From Planctomycetota bacterium (GTDB lineage Bacteria; Planctomycetota; Phycisphaerae; UBA1845; PWPN01), in contig JAKPHF010000049.1 of assembly GCA_029550525.1 (NCBI GenBank), positions 124,001 through 188,000 of the forward strand: 64,000 nucleotides of DNA, read 5' to 3'. A program made the translations under genes and the position numbers. Under the pieces are notes generated by a model. The model was not told the DNA's origin. It was given only the letters and a program-made list of their open reading frames with translations, and searched no databases. Of the stretch, positions 28,264 through 38,806 are shown piece after piece (positions within the stretch are counted from its first letter, which is position 1; each line of letters starts with the position of its first letter).

Positions 28264-29427
28264 TCAGGGGCCCAATTCCAGAAGCTTGACGCGGGTGGCC
28301 TCGGTTGGCTTCAGATGAATGTCCATCCAGGCAGCGATGAGTTGTCGCGAATCGTGCGGCACGGCGTGCCCCTTCCCGTGCACATAGAACGCGTAGTTCT
28401 GAGGGACGCCCAGGAGTTGGTAGAGCTCGAGCAATTTCATGTTCATGAGGACCCGCTGTTGCTGGGTCTTCCAATTCCCGTCATTCAGGGCGGATATCTC
28501 CAGGAACGGCCGGGGGGCGATCAGGGCGATGACATGGTGGGTGTCGATGGGAGGCAGCCGACCGGCGAGCAGGTCCGGCCGTAAGTGCTTGAAATATATG
28601 TACCAACGATTGCGCGACCAATCCAGGACGCGGGGGTTGTGACGGAACGTGGGGGCGGCACAGTTGCAGACGGCGGCCTTGACGCGGGAGTCGTACGCGG
28701 CCAGATAGAACGTACCCTGGCCGCCCAGCGAGTGGCCCAGCGCACCGATCCGCTCCGGATCGACCTCGGAAAGCGATTGCAGCACGTCGATGGCGATGGA
28801 GTGCTCGTATGTGAACTTGCCTACCGCCGTCCAGTTCGGGTGCTTGCGGTAGAAGCGGGCGGTTTCGTATGGACCCTCCGGTGGGATGCGATGGCCGGCC
28901 ACGAAGTGGTCGGGGGCAATCACGATATAGCCTCGCCGGGCAAACTGATCGAGAAACGCCTTCTCGGGGTTGTCCTCCAGGCCTGCGCTTTGACGCTTTC
29001 CCTGGGCGTAAGTTCCGTGGAGATGGACGATGGCCGGGGCCGGAGCCTGCAGCCCATGGGGAATGGCCAGGTAGGCGTGGGCTCGTTCGTCGGCTTCCAC
29101 GTTGTAGCTGATGAGCTTGCGGATGTAGATGCCCTCGACGTCGACGGTCTCATGTACGGTCAGGTCCAGAGGGGGCTTGGTCGGCTTGTACTGGTCGCGG
29201 AGGAGTTCCAGGAATTGGCGGCGGATTTCCTCGCGACGGCGAGGCCAGTCTTCCTTGCTTTGCACGCCGGCCAGAAGGTCGTCCCAGCAGGATTGGATCG
29301 TCGGCGGTTCGAACTCGGGCCGCGTGGCCGGGGCGGATGCCGGACCGGCCGCCCGCGCGAGCGATCCGCCGATGCCCGTGGCCGCCACAACTAGGCCAAC
29401 CACCGTCCACACGTGTTGCTTGTTCAT
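28264..29427 (-). CDS. secreted alpha/beta hydrolase (acetyl-xylan-esterase/dienelactone-hydrolase-like)
   Basis: A 387-residue exported hydrolase. The signal peptide ends near residue 27 (LARAAGP). The fold shows HLHGTYAQGK at the oxyanion strand, the nucleophile elbow GALGHSLGGQG, an Asp near ISALND, and His in VHGKGHAVPHDS. This arrangement is seen in acetyl-xylan esterases and related large planctomycete esterases. ATG 29427 has AAAGGAGG four bases upstream; a start 19 codons earlier would spoil the signal. The gene is divergent from the glycosyltransferase-like gene and has its own TATATT box. Confidence 0.87.
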   Translation of the reverse strand: MNKQHVWTVVGLVVAATGIGGSLARAAGPASAPATRPEFEPPTIQSCWDDLLAGVQSKEDWPRRREEIRRQFLELLRDQYKPTKPPLDLTVHETVDVEGIYIRKLISYNVEADERAHAYLAIPHGLQAPAPAIVHLHGTYAQGKRQSAGLEDNPEKAFLDQFARRGYIVIAPDHFVAGHRIPPEGPYETARFYRKHPNWTAVGKFTYEHSIAIDVLQSLSEVDPERIGALGHSLGGQGTFYLAAYDSRVKAAVCNCAAPTFRHNPRVLDWSRNRWYIYFKHLRPDLLAGRLPPIDTHHVIALIAPRPFLEISALNDGNWKTQQQRVLMNMKLLELYQLLGVPQNYAFYVHGKGHAVPHDSRQLIAAWMDIHLKPTEATRVKLLELGP

Positions 29428-29468
29428 GTCGCCTCCTTTCGCGTCGTCGTCAAGGGAGCGTTGGGCGG

Positions 29469-29497
29469 AATATACCACTCGCACGACGGCTGCACTA
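29469..29497 (-). promoter_or_regulatory. candidate promoter of the secreted hydrolase gene
   Basis: On the minus strand TATATT lies 17 bases after a weak TAGTGC. The start codon is about 42 bases further on. The -10 is strong and the -35 is poor. Confidence 0.4.
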
Positions 29498-29540
29498 TCG
29501 GGTACTGGACGAACGGGCCGGTTGCGGTGATGCTGTCAGC

Positions 29541-31355
29541 GTGCTCGATGAAACGCCCAAGACGCCGGATTGCATCAGCCCCCTGGACACTCGAGGCGGC
29601 TCGCGGCCGTCAGCCGGTCGAGCGGCCGTTCTGCGGCCCGTCGGCTGGCTTTTGCTGGTGACACTGTGTATCGGTCTGCCCATTCGGCTCGTGATCATCA
29701 GCCGTTCGGTCATGGTAAGCCGCGACACGGTCACGTTCATCTGGTACGCCCAGGCGATGGCCGATGATCCGCTGGCCGCCATGCGGCAGCACGACCAACA
29801 TCCGCTGTATCCCGCCATGGTGCTGGGGGCTCATCGGCTGATCGAGATGCTGCCCGTGCTGCCTGCCTCGCTCCGAGCCGATCCGATCCGCAGTTGGACG
29901 ACGGCGGCCATCGGAGTCTCGTTGCTGGGTGGACTGGCGGTGATCGCGGCTATTTACCTGCTGGCTTCGAGGCTCTTTGATCCGCAAACGGGGCTACTGG
30001 CCGCATTGCTCGCATCGGCGGCTGCCGAGTTCTGCCAGCTTTCCGCCGACGGTCTGACCGATATGCCGCACTTGGCGATCTACCTGACCGCCGTCTGGGC
30101 GGCTCTGCGCGGATTCCACACGGCGCGACCGGCCTGGTTCTTGCTCGTAGGGCTGCTGGGTGGGGCGGGCTACCTCATGCGTCCGGAAGGGGCCGAACCC
30201 GCGGTGGTTGCCGTCGCGTTGCTGACCATGCCGTACTTCTGCTCGCTCGGCTGGCGCCGGCGCTTGGCCGGAATCGCTCTCGTGCTCGCAGGCTCGGCAC
30301 TGGTCGCTTCGCCTTACATGATGGTGACGGGCAAGCTCGTGCAGAAAAAGTCGATCTGGAAGTTCTTGAACGCCGAGCCCGCAGCTTCTCGCGACGTCAC
30401 TTGTTCGCTGGCACGCGTCGATCCGCTGTATCTCATCGGTGGCTCCTGCGAGGGCCAGCAGTCTGCAGCGCTGGAGGCTGATGAGGCAATCCAAGCCGGC
30501 GCGGTCGGCGACGTCCCCAAAGCCCTGTTGCTCATTGGCGAGAAATGGGTCCGCTCGCTGCGAGTGACATTTCTGATTCCGTTCATCGCCTGGCTGTGGT
30601 GGCGCCGGCGTTTTCCGGCGGATCGCACCGGCGTGCGCGTGGTGCAGGCGGCTGCGGGTCTGCATCTGGCTATCGTCATCGCGCTGATCGTGCAATTCGA
30701 CTACTGGGAGTTATTCAGTCTTCGGCATGTCCTGGTGCTGACGGGCCTGGCCCTGCCGTTCGTTGCTGCTGGGATGATCGCTATTCTCGAGAGCCTGCCC
30801 GAACGTCGGCAAGGCGTCGCGGCACTACTGCTGGGGTTCGGGTTGATTGCCCCGACGTTGCCGTGGATGTTCGAAGTTCGGCACCGGCAGGACGCTCACT
30901 TCCGCTCGGCCGCGGCCTGGATGCGCGAGAATACGCCGCAGCGGCCGCGCGTGCTGACCGAGCGGTTTCGAATGGCATTCTACGCGGACGCGGACTATAT
31001 TCCGGGGCCGTTGACAGCTGACGTGACCGGGTACCTGGCGCAGGCCCGGCACCACAAGCCCGATTGGATCGCGTTCGACGAGCGGCGCATCCTGCGGGAG
31101 TCGCCGACGTTCTTTACCGACCTGGAACAATCGCTGGTTGCGGGTGAATCGCTGCAGCTGGCGAGGATCGAGATAAACAAGCTCCGGGGAAGCACGCGGC
31201 GGGTGCTCGTGTATCATTACCGTCCGCCGGATCGAAAAGCACCGACGGGGGAGCCGGCGGCGAGGAACACGCCGACCGCCGCGCCCCGTGAGTTCGTCAA
31301 GCAAGGAGAAAGCGAAGATGGCTTTGCGCGTTTTGGGCTTCATGGCCCATCCTGA
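29541..31355 (+). CDS. polytopic membrane protein, glycosyltransferase-39-like
   Basis: A 604-residue membrane protein. The first membrane segment (about 30-50) is followed by an extracytoplasmic loop with SRDTVTFIWYAQAM and HDQHPLYPA, the acidic/His pattern seen in GT39/PMT-like lipid-sugar glycosyltransferases. About ten further segments and a soluble C-terminal domain follow. The closest match in the window is the protein inside the atp operon. No ATG is available before the first membrane segment, so GTG 29541 is proposed with moderate confidence. The 3' end overlaps the PIG-L deacetylase gene by 38 bases, so both are probably translated from one mRNA and may act on the same glycolipid (inference). 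Confidence 0.75.
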   Translation: MLDETPKTPDCISPLDTRGGSRPSAGRAAVLRPVGWLLLVTLCIGLPIRLVIISRSVMVSRDTVTFIWYAQAMADDPLAAMRQHDQHPLYPAMVLGAHRLIEMLPVLPASLRADPIRSWTTAAIGVSLLGGLAVIAAIYLLASRLFDPQTGLLAALLASAAAEFCQLSADGLTDMPHLAIYLTAVWAALRGFHTARPAWFLLVGLLGGAGYLMRPEGAEPAVVAVALLTMPYFCSLGWRRRLAGIALVLAGSALVASPYMMVTGKLVQKKSIWKFLNAEPAASRDVTCSLARVDPLYLIGGSCEGQQSAALEADEAIQAGAVGDVPKALLLIGEKWVRSLRVTFLIPFIAWLWWRRRFPADRTGVRVVQAAAGLHLAIVIALIVQFDYWELFSLRHVLVLTGLALPFVAAGMIAILESLPERRQGVAALLLGFGLIAPTLPWMFEVRHRQDAHFRSAAAWMRENTPQRPRVLTERFRMAFYADADYIPGPLTADVTGYLAQARHHKPDWIAFDERRILRESPTFFTDLEQSLVAGESLQLARIEINKLRGSTRRVLVYHYRPPDRKAPTGEPAARNTPTAAPREFVKQGESEDGFARFGLHGPS

Positions 31356-32070
31356 TGATGTGGAATTCACTTGCGCCGGCACGCTCATTCGGCTCAAGCA
31401 GGAAGCGGGTTGCGAGATTGCGATTGCCACCGCGACGAGCGGCGACTGCGGTTCGGCCGAGCACGGGCCCGACGAGATCGCGCGGATTCGTCACGCCGAG
31501 GCCAAGGCTGCGGCGGCTCTGCTGGATGCCGAGTATTACTGTGCGGGCTGTCGCGACATGTTCGTGATGTACGATGAGCCGTCGCTCAAGCGGTTCATCG
31601 AAGTGCTGCGCAAGGCTCGTCCCGACGTGGTCATCACGCAGCCGCCGGTGGACTACATGGTCGATCACGAGAACACGGGCAAGCTGGTGCGTTCGGCCTG
31701 CTTCGGCGCGCCCATCCCCAATGTTTTCACGGGCGACATCAACCCGGCCCCCGTGTTGGACAAGATCCCGCATCTGTACTACTGCGATCCGCCCGATGAA
31801 AAAGAGATCTTCGGCGATCCAGTGACGCCGCACTTCGTCGTGGACACGACCAACGTGATGGATCTCAAGACACAGATGCTGAGCTGCCACGCTTCGCAAC
31901 GGAACTGGCTGCGCAAGCATCACGGGATGGACGAGTACATCGAGTCCATGAAGCGGCGGGCCGCCGGCCGCGGCAAGCTCATCGGCAAACCGTACGGTGA
32001 AGGCTTCCGCCAGCATCTCGGCCACGGCTACCCGCAGAACAATATCATTGCGGAACTGCTAAAGCTGTGA
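31318..32070 (+). CDS. PIG-L/LmbE-family deacetylase
   Basis: A zinc-dependent de-N-acetylase-like protein of 250 residues. The zinc motif AHPDDVEF (His11, Asp13, Asp14) is at the N terminus, the second site is YMVDHENTG, and the later HHGMDEYIESM is typical of family members. Relatives remove acetyl groups from N-acetylglucosaminyl compounds such as GlcNAc-PI, mycothiol or bacillithiol precursors. ATG 31318 has AAGGAGA eight bases upstream. The gene overlaps the upstream glycosyltransferase-like gene, suggesting a shared sugar-modification role. Confidence 0.9.
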   Translation: MALRVLGFMAHPDDVEFTCAGTLIRLKQEAGCEIAIATATSGDCGSAEHGPDEIARIRHAEAKAAAALLDAEYYCAGCRDMFVMYDEPSLKRFIEVLRKARPDVVITQPPVDYMVDHENTGKLVRSACFGAPIPNVFTGDINPAPVLDKIPHLYYCDPPDEKEIFGDPVTPHFVVDTTNVMDLKTQMLSCHASQRNWLRKHHGMDEYIESMKRRAAGRGKLIGKPYGEGFRQHLGHGYPQNNIIAELLKL

Positions 32071-32134
32071 GTTTGAAGCTGTGAGCCGGAGGAGGCATTC
32101 GTCATTCGGATTTCGACATTCGGATTTCGGCCCG
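32066..32134. repeat. composite AGCT-type repeat, copy 5
   Basis: GAAGCTGTGAGCCGG is followed by CATTCGTCATTCGGATTTCG units, the reverse complement of the CCGAAT/GACGAA centre of copy 3. It lies between convergent genes and touches the PIG-L stop. Confidence 0.7.
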
Positions 32135-33007
32135 TCAATCCAGCTCCAGGATCTCGTAGCGTTTTTCCAGATAGGTGCATCCGGTGCTGATGCAGTGCAC
32201 GTGCCCGTGGGTGACCTCGCCGGCCTTGTGGACGTGACCGCAATAGACATGCCGGGCCTTGGGGTATCGCAGGAGCATCTCACCATAGGCCGTGCTGCCC
32301 AGGAAGGCCGCGGCGAAGGCCCAACTGGGGTTGGAGTTGGGTGGGATCAACTCGGCGTAGGGCAGATGATGCAGGCCGACCACCAGCGTATCGCACGCGG
32401 AGCTCAACTCCTGCAACTGCCCTTCTAGCCGGTCCAGTAGCCGCCGGCAGAACGTGACATCGTCCATGGGCAGCCGGACGTGTTCGCCGTCCATCCAGCG
32501 GGTGCCCATGCTGAGGCTGTCCTCAGGAACGTCGTCGACGGTCTCGAGCAGATGCTGGTAGCGTTCCATCCGGGAGGCCGCTCCAGGCGCGACCTTTTCG
32601 CGGTAGAATCGCAGCGGGATCCCCAGGTGCTCCGGGCGAAAGCTGAAGTCATACCAGCCCATGGAGCCCACGAGACCTACGCGGCCCAGCACGACCGGCT
32701 CGTGGTCGAGCATGTGGAAACCCGCCTCAGCGCAGACCCGGGGCAGGATCTGCTCGTAACGGACGAGCGAGCATTCACCGGGCGGAGCCCACAACTCGTG
32801 GTTGCCCGGCACGAAGAACTTGCGGCCGGCGAAGCGGTCGAAAAGCTGAAAGCATTCCCGTAGAATGCTGACGTCCTGGCCGGCTGCGTCACCGAGGATC
32901 AGCAGCGCGTCGGCGCGGAGCCGGCAAATCTCTTCGGCTAGGTCCACCGTAGGCTGCTTGCTGCGGAGCACGTTGTAGTGCAGATCGGAAGTGACAATCA
33001 ACCGCAT
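32135..33007 (-). CDS. calcineurin-like metallophosphoesterase
   Basis: A 290-residue phosphoesterase with all five metal-site blocks: SDLHYN, GDAAG, GNHELW, GLHH and CGHVHKAG. It has no signal peptide, so it is cytoplasmic. The substrate could be a phosphodiester nucleotide or phosphoprotein; the sequence does not decide. ATG 33007 has GGAGG ten bases upstream and begins the first strand (MRLIVTSDLH). It is divergent from the ABC transporter genes, and the upstream region overlaps any longer version of the ABC ATPase frame. Confidence 0.9.
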   Translation of the reverse strand: MRLIVTSDLHYNVLRSKQPTVDLAEEICRLRADALLILGDAAGQDVSILRECFQLFDRFAGRKFFVPGNHELWAPPGECSLVRYEQILPRVCAEAGFHMLDHEPVVLGRVGLVGSMGWYDFSFRPEHLGIPLRFYREKVAPGAASRMERYQHLLETVDDVPEDSLSMGTRWMDGEHVRLPMDDVTFCRRLLDRLEGQLQELSSACDTLVVGLHHLPYAELIPPNSNPSWAFAAAFLGSTAYGEMLLRYPKARHVYCGHVHKAGEVTHGHVHCISTGCTYLEKRYEILELD

Positions 33008-33046
33008 TGGGAGACCGCCTCCGGCGACCACAGCGGTTCCGCCCCA

Positions 33047-33820
<774 letters not shown>

Positions 33821-36800
33821 GCCGGGACGGACGGCGGCGGCTCTGGCGGCGATCGCCTTGGGCGTCGGCGTAGTCGTGTGGGTCACCTGCGCGTACGAGT
33901 CGGTGCGTCTGGCGCTGACCGACCAGGTCTGGTTCTGGATCGGCCGCAGTCATCTGGCCGTTGAATCGGTCTACGGCAACGAGGGCACGGTTTACCAGGA
34001 AATCGCCGAGCAACTCGCCAGGGATCGAAACGTTGCCGCGGTCACGTACCGGCTCACGCATCGCGTCGTCCTGCATCCGCTGGCCACCGAATCGAAGCCG
34101 CCGGCCACCCGCCCGCCGCGACTCGAGACCGACGAACTCCTCGCGCCTCGCGACGACATCGTTCCCGAAGATTGGATTCCCCCCGGCAGCGATGTAACCG
34201 AGAGTTCGCGTGAACCGGCTGTGCTCACGCCTCGCGATCCCATCGAGCTGGCGGGCACGGAAATACAAGCCGTAGGCATCGATCCGAATACGGAGTATGC
34301 CTTCCGCAGTTACGATGATGAACGCATCGCGGGTCGCAAGCTCCAGCCGGACGACACCGACGCCGCCGTCCTCGATCGGCGGCTGGCGGAAGCTCACGGG
34401 ATCCAGATCGGCGACAAAATTCGCCTTCGTCGTCGCATCACCGCCGAGGACGTCAACGCCGAGGCTGCCACCGCCACGTTCCAAGTGGTCGGGCTGCTCG
34501 AGCGGCGACAGGTGGCCAAGCAGCAGTTGCCGGTCGTGCTCGTCAAGCTCGAAGAGCTGCAGCGACTCGTGGGCTACGATCAACACCCGCGGCGGGTGAC
34601 CAAGATTGATCTGCAACTGAAGGACACCTCGTCCTCGGCCATCCGTTCCACCGAGCAACGGGTGTGGAACATCGTCAACCAGCACCGGCAGGGGTTCCTG
34701 GTTTCTTCCTCGGAAGCCAAGCTCAAGCAGGTGGAGGCGGCCGAGCGGCAGAGCGGGTTCGTGTTATTGCTTGTCTCGTGCGTGGCCCTGTTTACGGCGT
34801 TCTTCATCATCCTGTCCACGCTGAGCATCGGCATGCTGGAACGCATCGGCCAGCTCGGCACGCTGCGCTGCTTGGGCGTGACACGGCTGCAGATGGCGGC
34901 GATGGTGCTGGCCGAGGCGGTGCCGTTGGGGATGACCGGGATCGTCCTCGGCGTGCCGGTTGGGTTGGCACTGGCGCGGTTGAGCGTGTGGATGGCGCCC
35001 GAGTACATCGGCACGTTCGCGATCAGTTACCGCGGTCTGGCGGTGGCACTGGGCGGCGGGGCGGTGACCACGCTGGCCGGCGCGCTGCTGCCCGTCGTGC
35101 AGGCCATGCGAATCTCTCCGCTGGCGGCGTCACGGCCCCAATCGCGGGCCACGCCCATGTGGATCAGCGTGGTCGCGTTCGTGATGGGCGCGGCCATGAT
35201 CGCCGGGCACTCCTACATGATCGAACGGCTGCCCGCCAACAAGTGGTTCGAATCGCAGTACGCCCTGTCGGGCGTCGCGCTGCTGTATTGCGGTTACGCG
35301 CTGATCACGCCGTTTCTGGTCTGGCTGTTCGGGCAGACGGCAGTCGGACTGGCGGCGCTGCTGTTGGGCCTGCGGCGGCAACTGCTCAGCGACCAGGTTG
35401 GCCGGGCCGCCTGGCGCTCGGGCGCCATCTGCTGCGGCCTGATGGTGGGGCTGTCGTTAATCGTCTCGCTGGTCGTGCACAGCCAGTCGCTCGCGGCCGG
35501 GTGGGACTTCCCCAAAGATTTCTGCGAGGCGTTCGTCTACGTCTCGCCGGCGGTGTCTCGCGCCAAGGCCGACCAGATCCGCACGATGTCCGGCGTGGCC
35601 CGCAGCGCGGTGGTTAACGAGAGCATCCGTTGTACGGTCTACGGGGCGGGACTGTTTCATTTCCCGACGTCGCGATTCGTGGCCGGTCATCCCCGCGAGT
35701 TTTTCGAGATCGCCCGGCTCGAGTTCAAGAAGGGCAACAAGGAAGAGGCCATCGCCAAGCTCGAAAAGGGCGGCTACATCCTGGTCACGCCGGAGTTCGT
35801 GCGGGCCAAGCGGAAAGACTACGGTGACAAGGTCTACATCAAAGGGGCGGGCGGCAAAAGCCGCGCCGGGTATTTCGAGATCGCCGGCGTGGTCACCTCG
35901 CCCGCGCTGGACATCGCGGCCAACTACTTCAACGCGGGTGGCATGCTGGTGGCGGCCTCGGTGCACGTGGTCATGGGCACGCTGGAGGACGCCCAGCGTG
36001 TCTTCGGCGTGCCCGACGAGATCAGCATGTTCCTCATCAATTTCGACATTCCTGCCACCACGCCGGCCTATCCGCCCGAATTCGACGCCGCCGAGCCGCC
36101 GACCGTCGGCACGCCCGGCGCCATGGCGGAGCTGATTGAACGATGGGCCCCGCTCATGCCCGAGCGACGGCAAGACGCGACGACCGCGATCGAGCAATAT
36201 CGCCATTACACGAGCGAGAACCCCGACGCCCGGCCCAGTTGGACGGTGTTCCCCATGCTGCACGTCTTCCGCGAGAGCCTGGCCCGGCTGGTGGGTGAGT
36301 GGGACAAGATGCCGCCCGCCCAGCGCTGGCAGAATTTCCGCGAGGAACTGGTCATGCAGTTCATGGCCTTCCGCTCGGACGCCAATGCCGAGCAGCACGC
36401 TTCGGTTCGGGCCCTCAAGCTGGCGATCGACCGCGACTTGCGGCGGGCCACGTTGCTGTTCACGACGATTCCGGTGGTGGCGCTGATCGTGGCCGCGCTG
36501 GGCGTGGGCAATCTCATGACCGCCAACGTCGCCAGCCGCACGCGTGAAATCGCCATGCTGCGGGCCGTCGGGGCGACCAAGTCGCAGATCGTGCGGTTGA
36601 TCATCGGCGAGGCGCTCGTGCTCGGCACGCTGGGTAGCGCGTTGGGTCTCGCTCTCGGGCTGCACGCCGCTCACGGCATGAACTCCATGACACTGGCCAT
36701 CTGGGGCTACCAGCCCGACTGGACCATTCCGTGGGATCTCGTCTTGCCGGGGATCGCGTTCACCGTGGGCGTGTGTCTGATTGCGGGCATTATCCCGGCA

Positions 36801-36896
36801 CGGCATGCAGCCCGCAACAACATCATCGACGCGTTGCAGACGGGATAGGGGGCGGTTCGATTTCCCGTTGCGCGGCAACGGGGCTAGACTTCGGCA

Positions 36897-37733
36897 ATGA
36901 AACCAGTACGACAAAGCTCTTCAGACATCGACGCCCTGGCCGTGACCACCGAGCCGGTGTACTTTCCGAATCTTCGCGGCGACCGACTCGCCGGACGGCT
37001 GGATCTGCCGCAGAAGAGCGAGCCTGTCGCCTACGCGTTGATCGCGCATTGCTTCACCTGCTCCAAGGACATCAAGTGCATCAACTGGCTGGGCAAGTTC
37101 CTGGCTGAGCGGGGCGTGGCCGCGCTGCGATTCGACTTCACCGGACTGGGCGACAGTGAAGGCCGATTCTCCGAGACGACGTTCTCGTCCAACATCGAGG
37201 ACATTCTGGCCGCCGCCGAGTTTCTGCGCTCGCAGTATGCCGCACCGGCCGTTCTCATCGGTCACAGTCTGGGCGGAACCGCGGTGCTCGCCGCCGGCCC
37301 CCGGATACCCGAATCTCGCCTCGTTGTCACCGTCGCCGCTGCGGCTGAGCCCCGCCACATTCGTGAGCGGCTCATTCGCCAACATCCCGAGATCCTGAGC
37401 GAAGGCGCGGGGGACGTGAACTTCGGCGGCCGCACCGTGCGAATCCGCCGCGAGTTCCTCGACGACCTCGACACGCACAACATCGAGCAGGAGGTCGCCG
37501 CGCTGGGCCGCAGCCTCATCGTGTTTCACCCTTCGGCCGACGAGATTCTCGATCTCGAGCATGGACAGCGCATCTTCCAGGCCGCCCGACCGCCCAAAAG
37601 CTTCATCTGTCTTGAGGACGCCGATCATCTCCTGGTTCGCCGTGAGGCCGACGCCCGCTACATCGCGGAGGTCGTGGCCGCATGGGTTTACCGGCATCTG
37701 GCTTACTCTCAACACGGGCCGGCCGCCGACTGA
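36897..37733 (+). CDS. alpha/beta hydrolase of the OsmC-associated type
   Basis: A 278-residue cytoplasmic hydrolase. It carries HCFTCSKDIK, LRFDFTGLGDSEGRFSETTFSSNIEDI, the nucleophile elbow LIGHSLGGTA, an acid in PSADEILDL and the His in LEDADHLL. The FTCSKD and DFTGLGxSEG blocks are those of the hydrolase half of hydrolase-OsmC fusions. Here the OsmC half, which handles organic peroxides, is missing and is not next door. The substrate is unknown. It is downstream of the ABC permease by 48 bp and could be in the same transcript. Confidence 0.88.
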   Translation: MKPVRQSSSDIDALAVTTEPVYFPNLRGDRLAGRLDLPQKSEPVAYALIAHCFTCSKDIKCINWLGKFLAERGVAALRFDFTGLGDSEGRFSETTFSSNIEDILAAAEFLRSQYAAPAVLIGHSLGGTAVLAAGPRIPESRLVVTVAAAAEPRHIRERLIRQHPEILSEGAGDVNFGGRTVRIRREFLDDLDTHNIEQEVAALGRSLIVFHPSADEILDLEHGQRIFQAARPPKSFICLEDADHLLVRREADARYIAEVVAAWVYRHLAYSQHGPAAD

Positions 37734-37784
37734 AAAGACCCTAGTCCAGGGTTTCCCCCACCGGCCGAGTGGGGGGATGACGGG

Positions 37785-37813
37785 TTAGAGAGCCTATCCT
37801 TCGCCGTTACAAT
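37785..37813 (+). promoter_or_regulatory. candidate promoter of the CheR-kinase operon
   Basis: TACAAT stands 17 bases after a poor TTAGAG. It is only 14 bases before ATG 37828, so either the mRNA is nearly leaderless or the true start is the later ATG at 37891. Confidence 0.4.
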
Positions 37814-37827
37814 ACACGGCTTGGCTT

Positions 37828-38805
37828 ATGTCGCCTGCACAACGTGAGACTTCCGTGTCGGCATTGCAGCAGGGCCTCTCGGTGTCGGCGATGAGCGCAC
37901 AGGCCCCCGACAAAACGGATCCGTTGCGCCATCTCGATTTCACGGGCTCATGTCGAGAACTCTCGCGGCCGCGGCGGGAGGCTCGGCGTCTGCGTTGCGT
38001 TCCCGGAACGTGGGACCGGTACCTCGGTTCCAATCCGCCCGAGCAGTTGAACCCGTTCATCCGTTGGGTGTTCGCACAGGCAGGTCTCCACGCGGCCGGC
38101 TATCGCTCGGCGGTGCTGCAACGGCGATTGAGCTCCTGTTTGCGAGCATTGCGGGCGAGCGGGGTCGAGGAAGCTCGCGCGATCCTGGAACGCGATCCGT
38201 CGCGACTGAACGTGGCGATCAACGCGCTGCTCGTCGGCGTGACGGAGTTCTTCCGGGATCCCGTGGTCTTCGACGACCTTCGGCGGATCATCTCGAGCCT
38301 GGCTCGCGGCGGCCGATTGCGGATCTGGAGCGCCGCCTGTGCGCAGGGGCAGGAACTGTATTCGCTGGCCTTGATGCTGGCCGAGTTGAATCTGTTGTCC
38401 GGCAGCGACTTGTTGGGCACGGACTGCCGGGCGGACGCGATCGCATGGGCGTGCCGCGGCGAATATGCGCGATTGGAAATCCGGAGCATCCGGCCGGTAC
38501 TGCGGGAAAAGTGGTTCATACCAGTAAAAGAGCGACCCGAGCGCGTCCGGGTCGCGACCGATTTGCGGCGGTACACACGCTGGCAGGTGGACGATCTGCT
38601 TCGTGGGGTTCAGCCCGGACCGTGGGACCTGATCTGCTGGCGCAACCATGCGATCTACCTGGCCCCCGAGACCACGCGTGCGGTCTGGCGCCGGTTGGTG
38701 AGAGAGTTGCGTCCGGGCGGCCTCTTGTTGACCGGCCGAGCCGAAGGGCCTGATCGAGCGCTGCCGCTGACCCGCGTGGCCGGGTGTATTTACCGCAAGC
38801 GTTGA
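37828..38805 (+). CDS. CheR-type methyltransferase
   Basis: A 325-residue SAM-dependent methyltransferase of the chemotaxis CheR family. The N-terminal helical domain (to about 130) ends in VGVTEFFRDP. The Rossmann part has IWSAACAQGQELYSLALML for SAM binding, LGTDCRADAIAWACRGEY, and DLICWRNHAIYL. These correspond to canonical CheR motifs, though some positions (AACAQGQE for AGCSTGEE; CWRNHAIY for CRNVLIY) are diverged, so activity is uncertain. There are no methyl-accepting proteins nearby. The stop is one base from the ATG of the hybrid kinase, so the pair is a transcription and translation unit. Confidence 0.88.
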   Translation: MSPAQRETSVSALQQGLSVSAMSAQAPDKTDPLRHLDFTGSCRELSRPRREARRLRCVPGTWDRYLGSNPPEQLNPFIRWVFAQAGLHAAGYRSAVLQRRLSSCLRALRASGVEEARAILERDPSRLNVAINALLVGVTEFFRDPVVFDDLRRIISSLARGGRLRIWSAACAQGQELYSLALMLAELNLLSGSDLLGTDCRADAIAWACRGEYARLEIRSIRPVLREKWFIPVKERPERVRVATDLRRYTRWQVDDLLRGVQPGPWDLICWRNHAIYLAPETTRAVWRRLVRELRPGGLLLTGRAEGPDRALPLTRVAGCIYRKR

Positions 38806-38806
38806 C

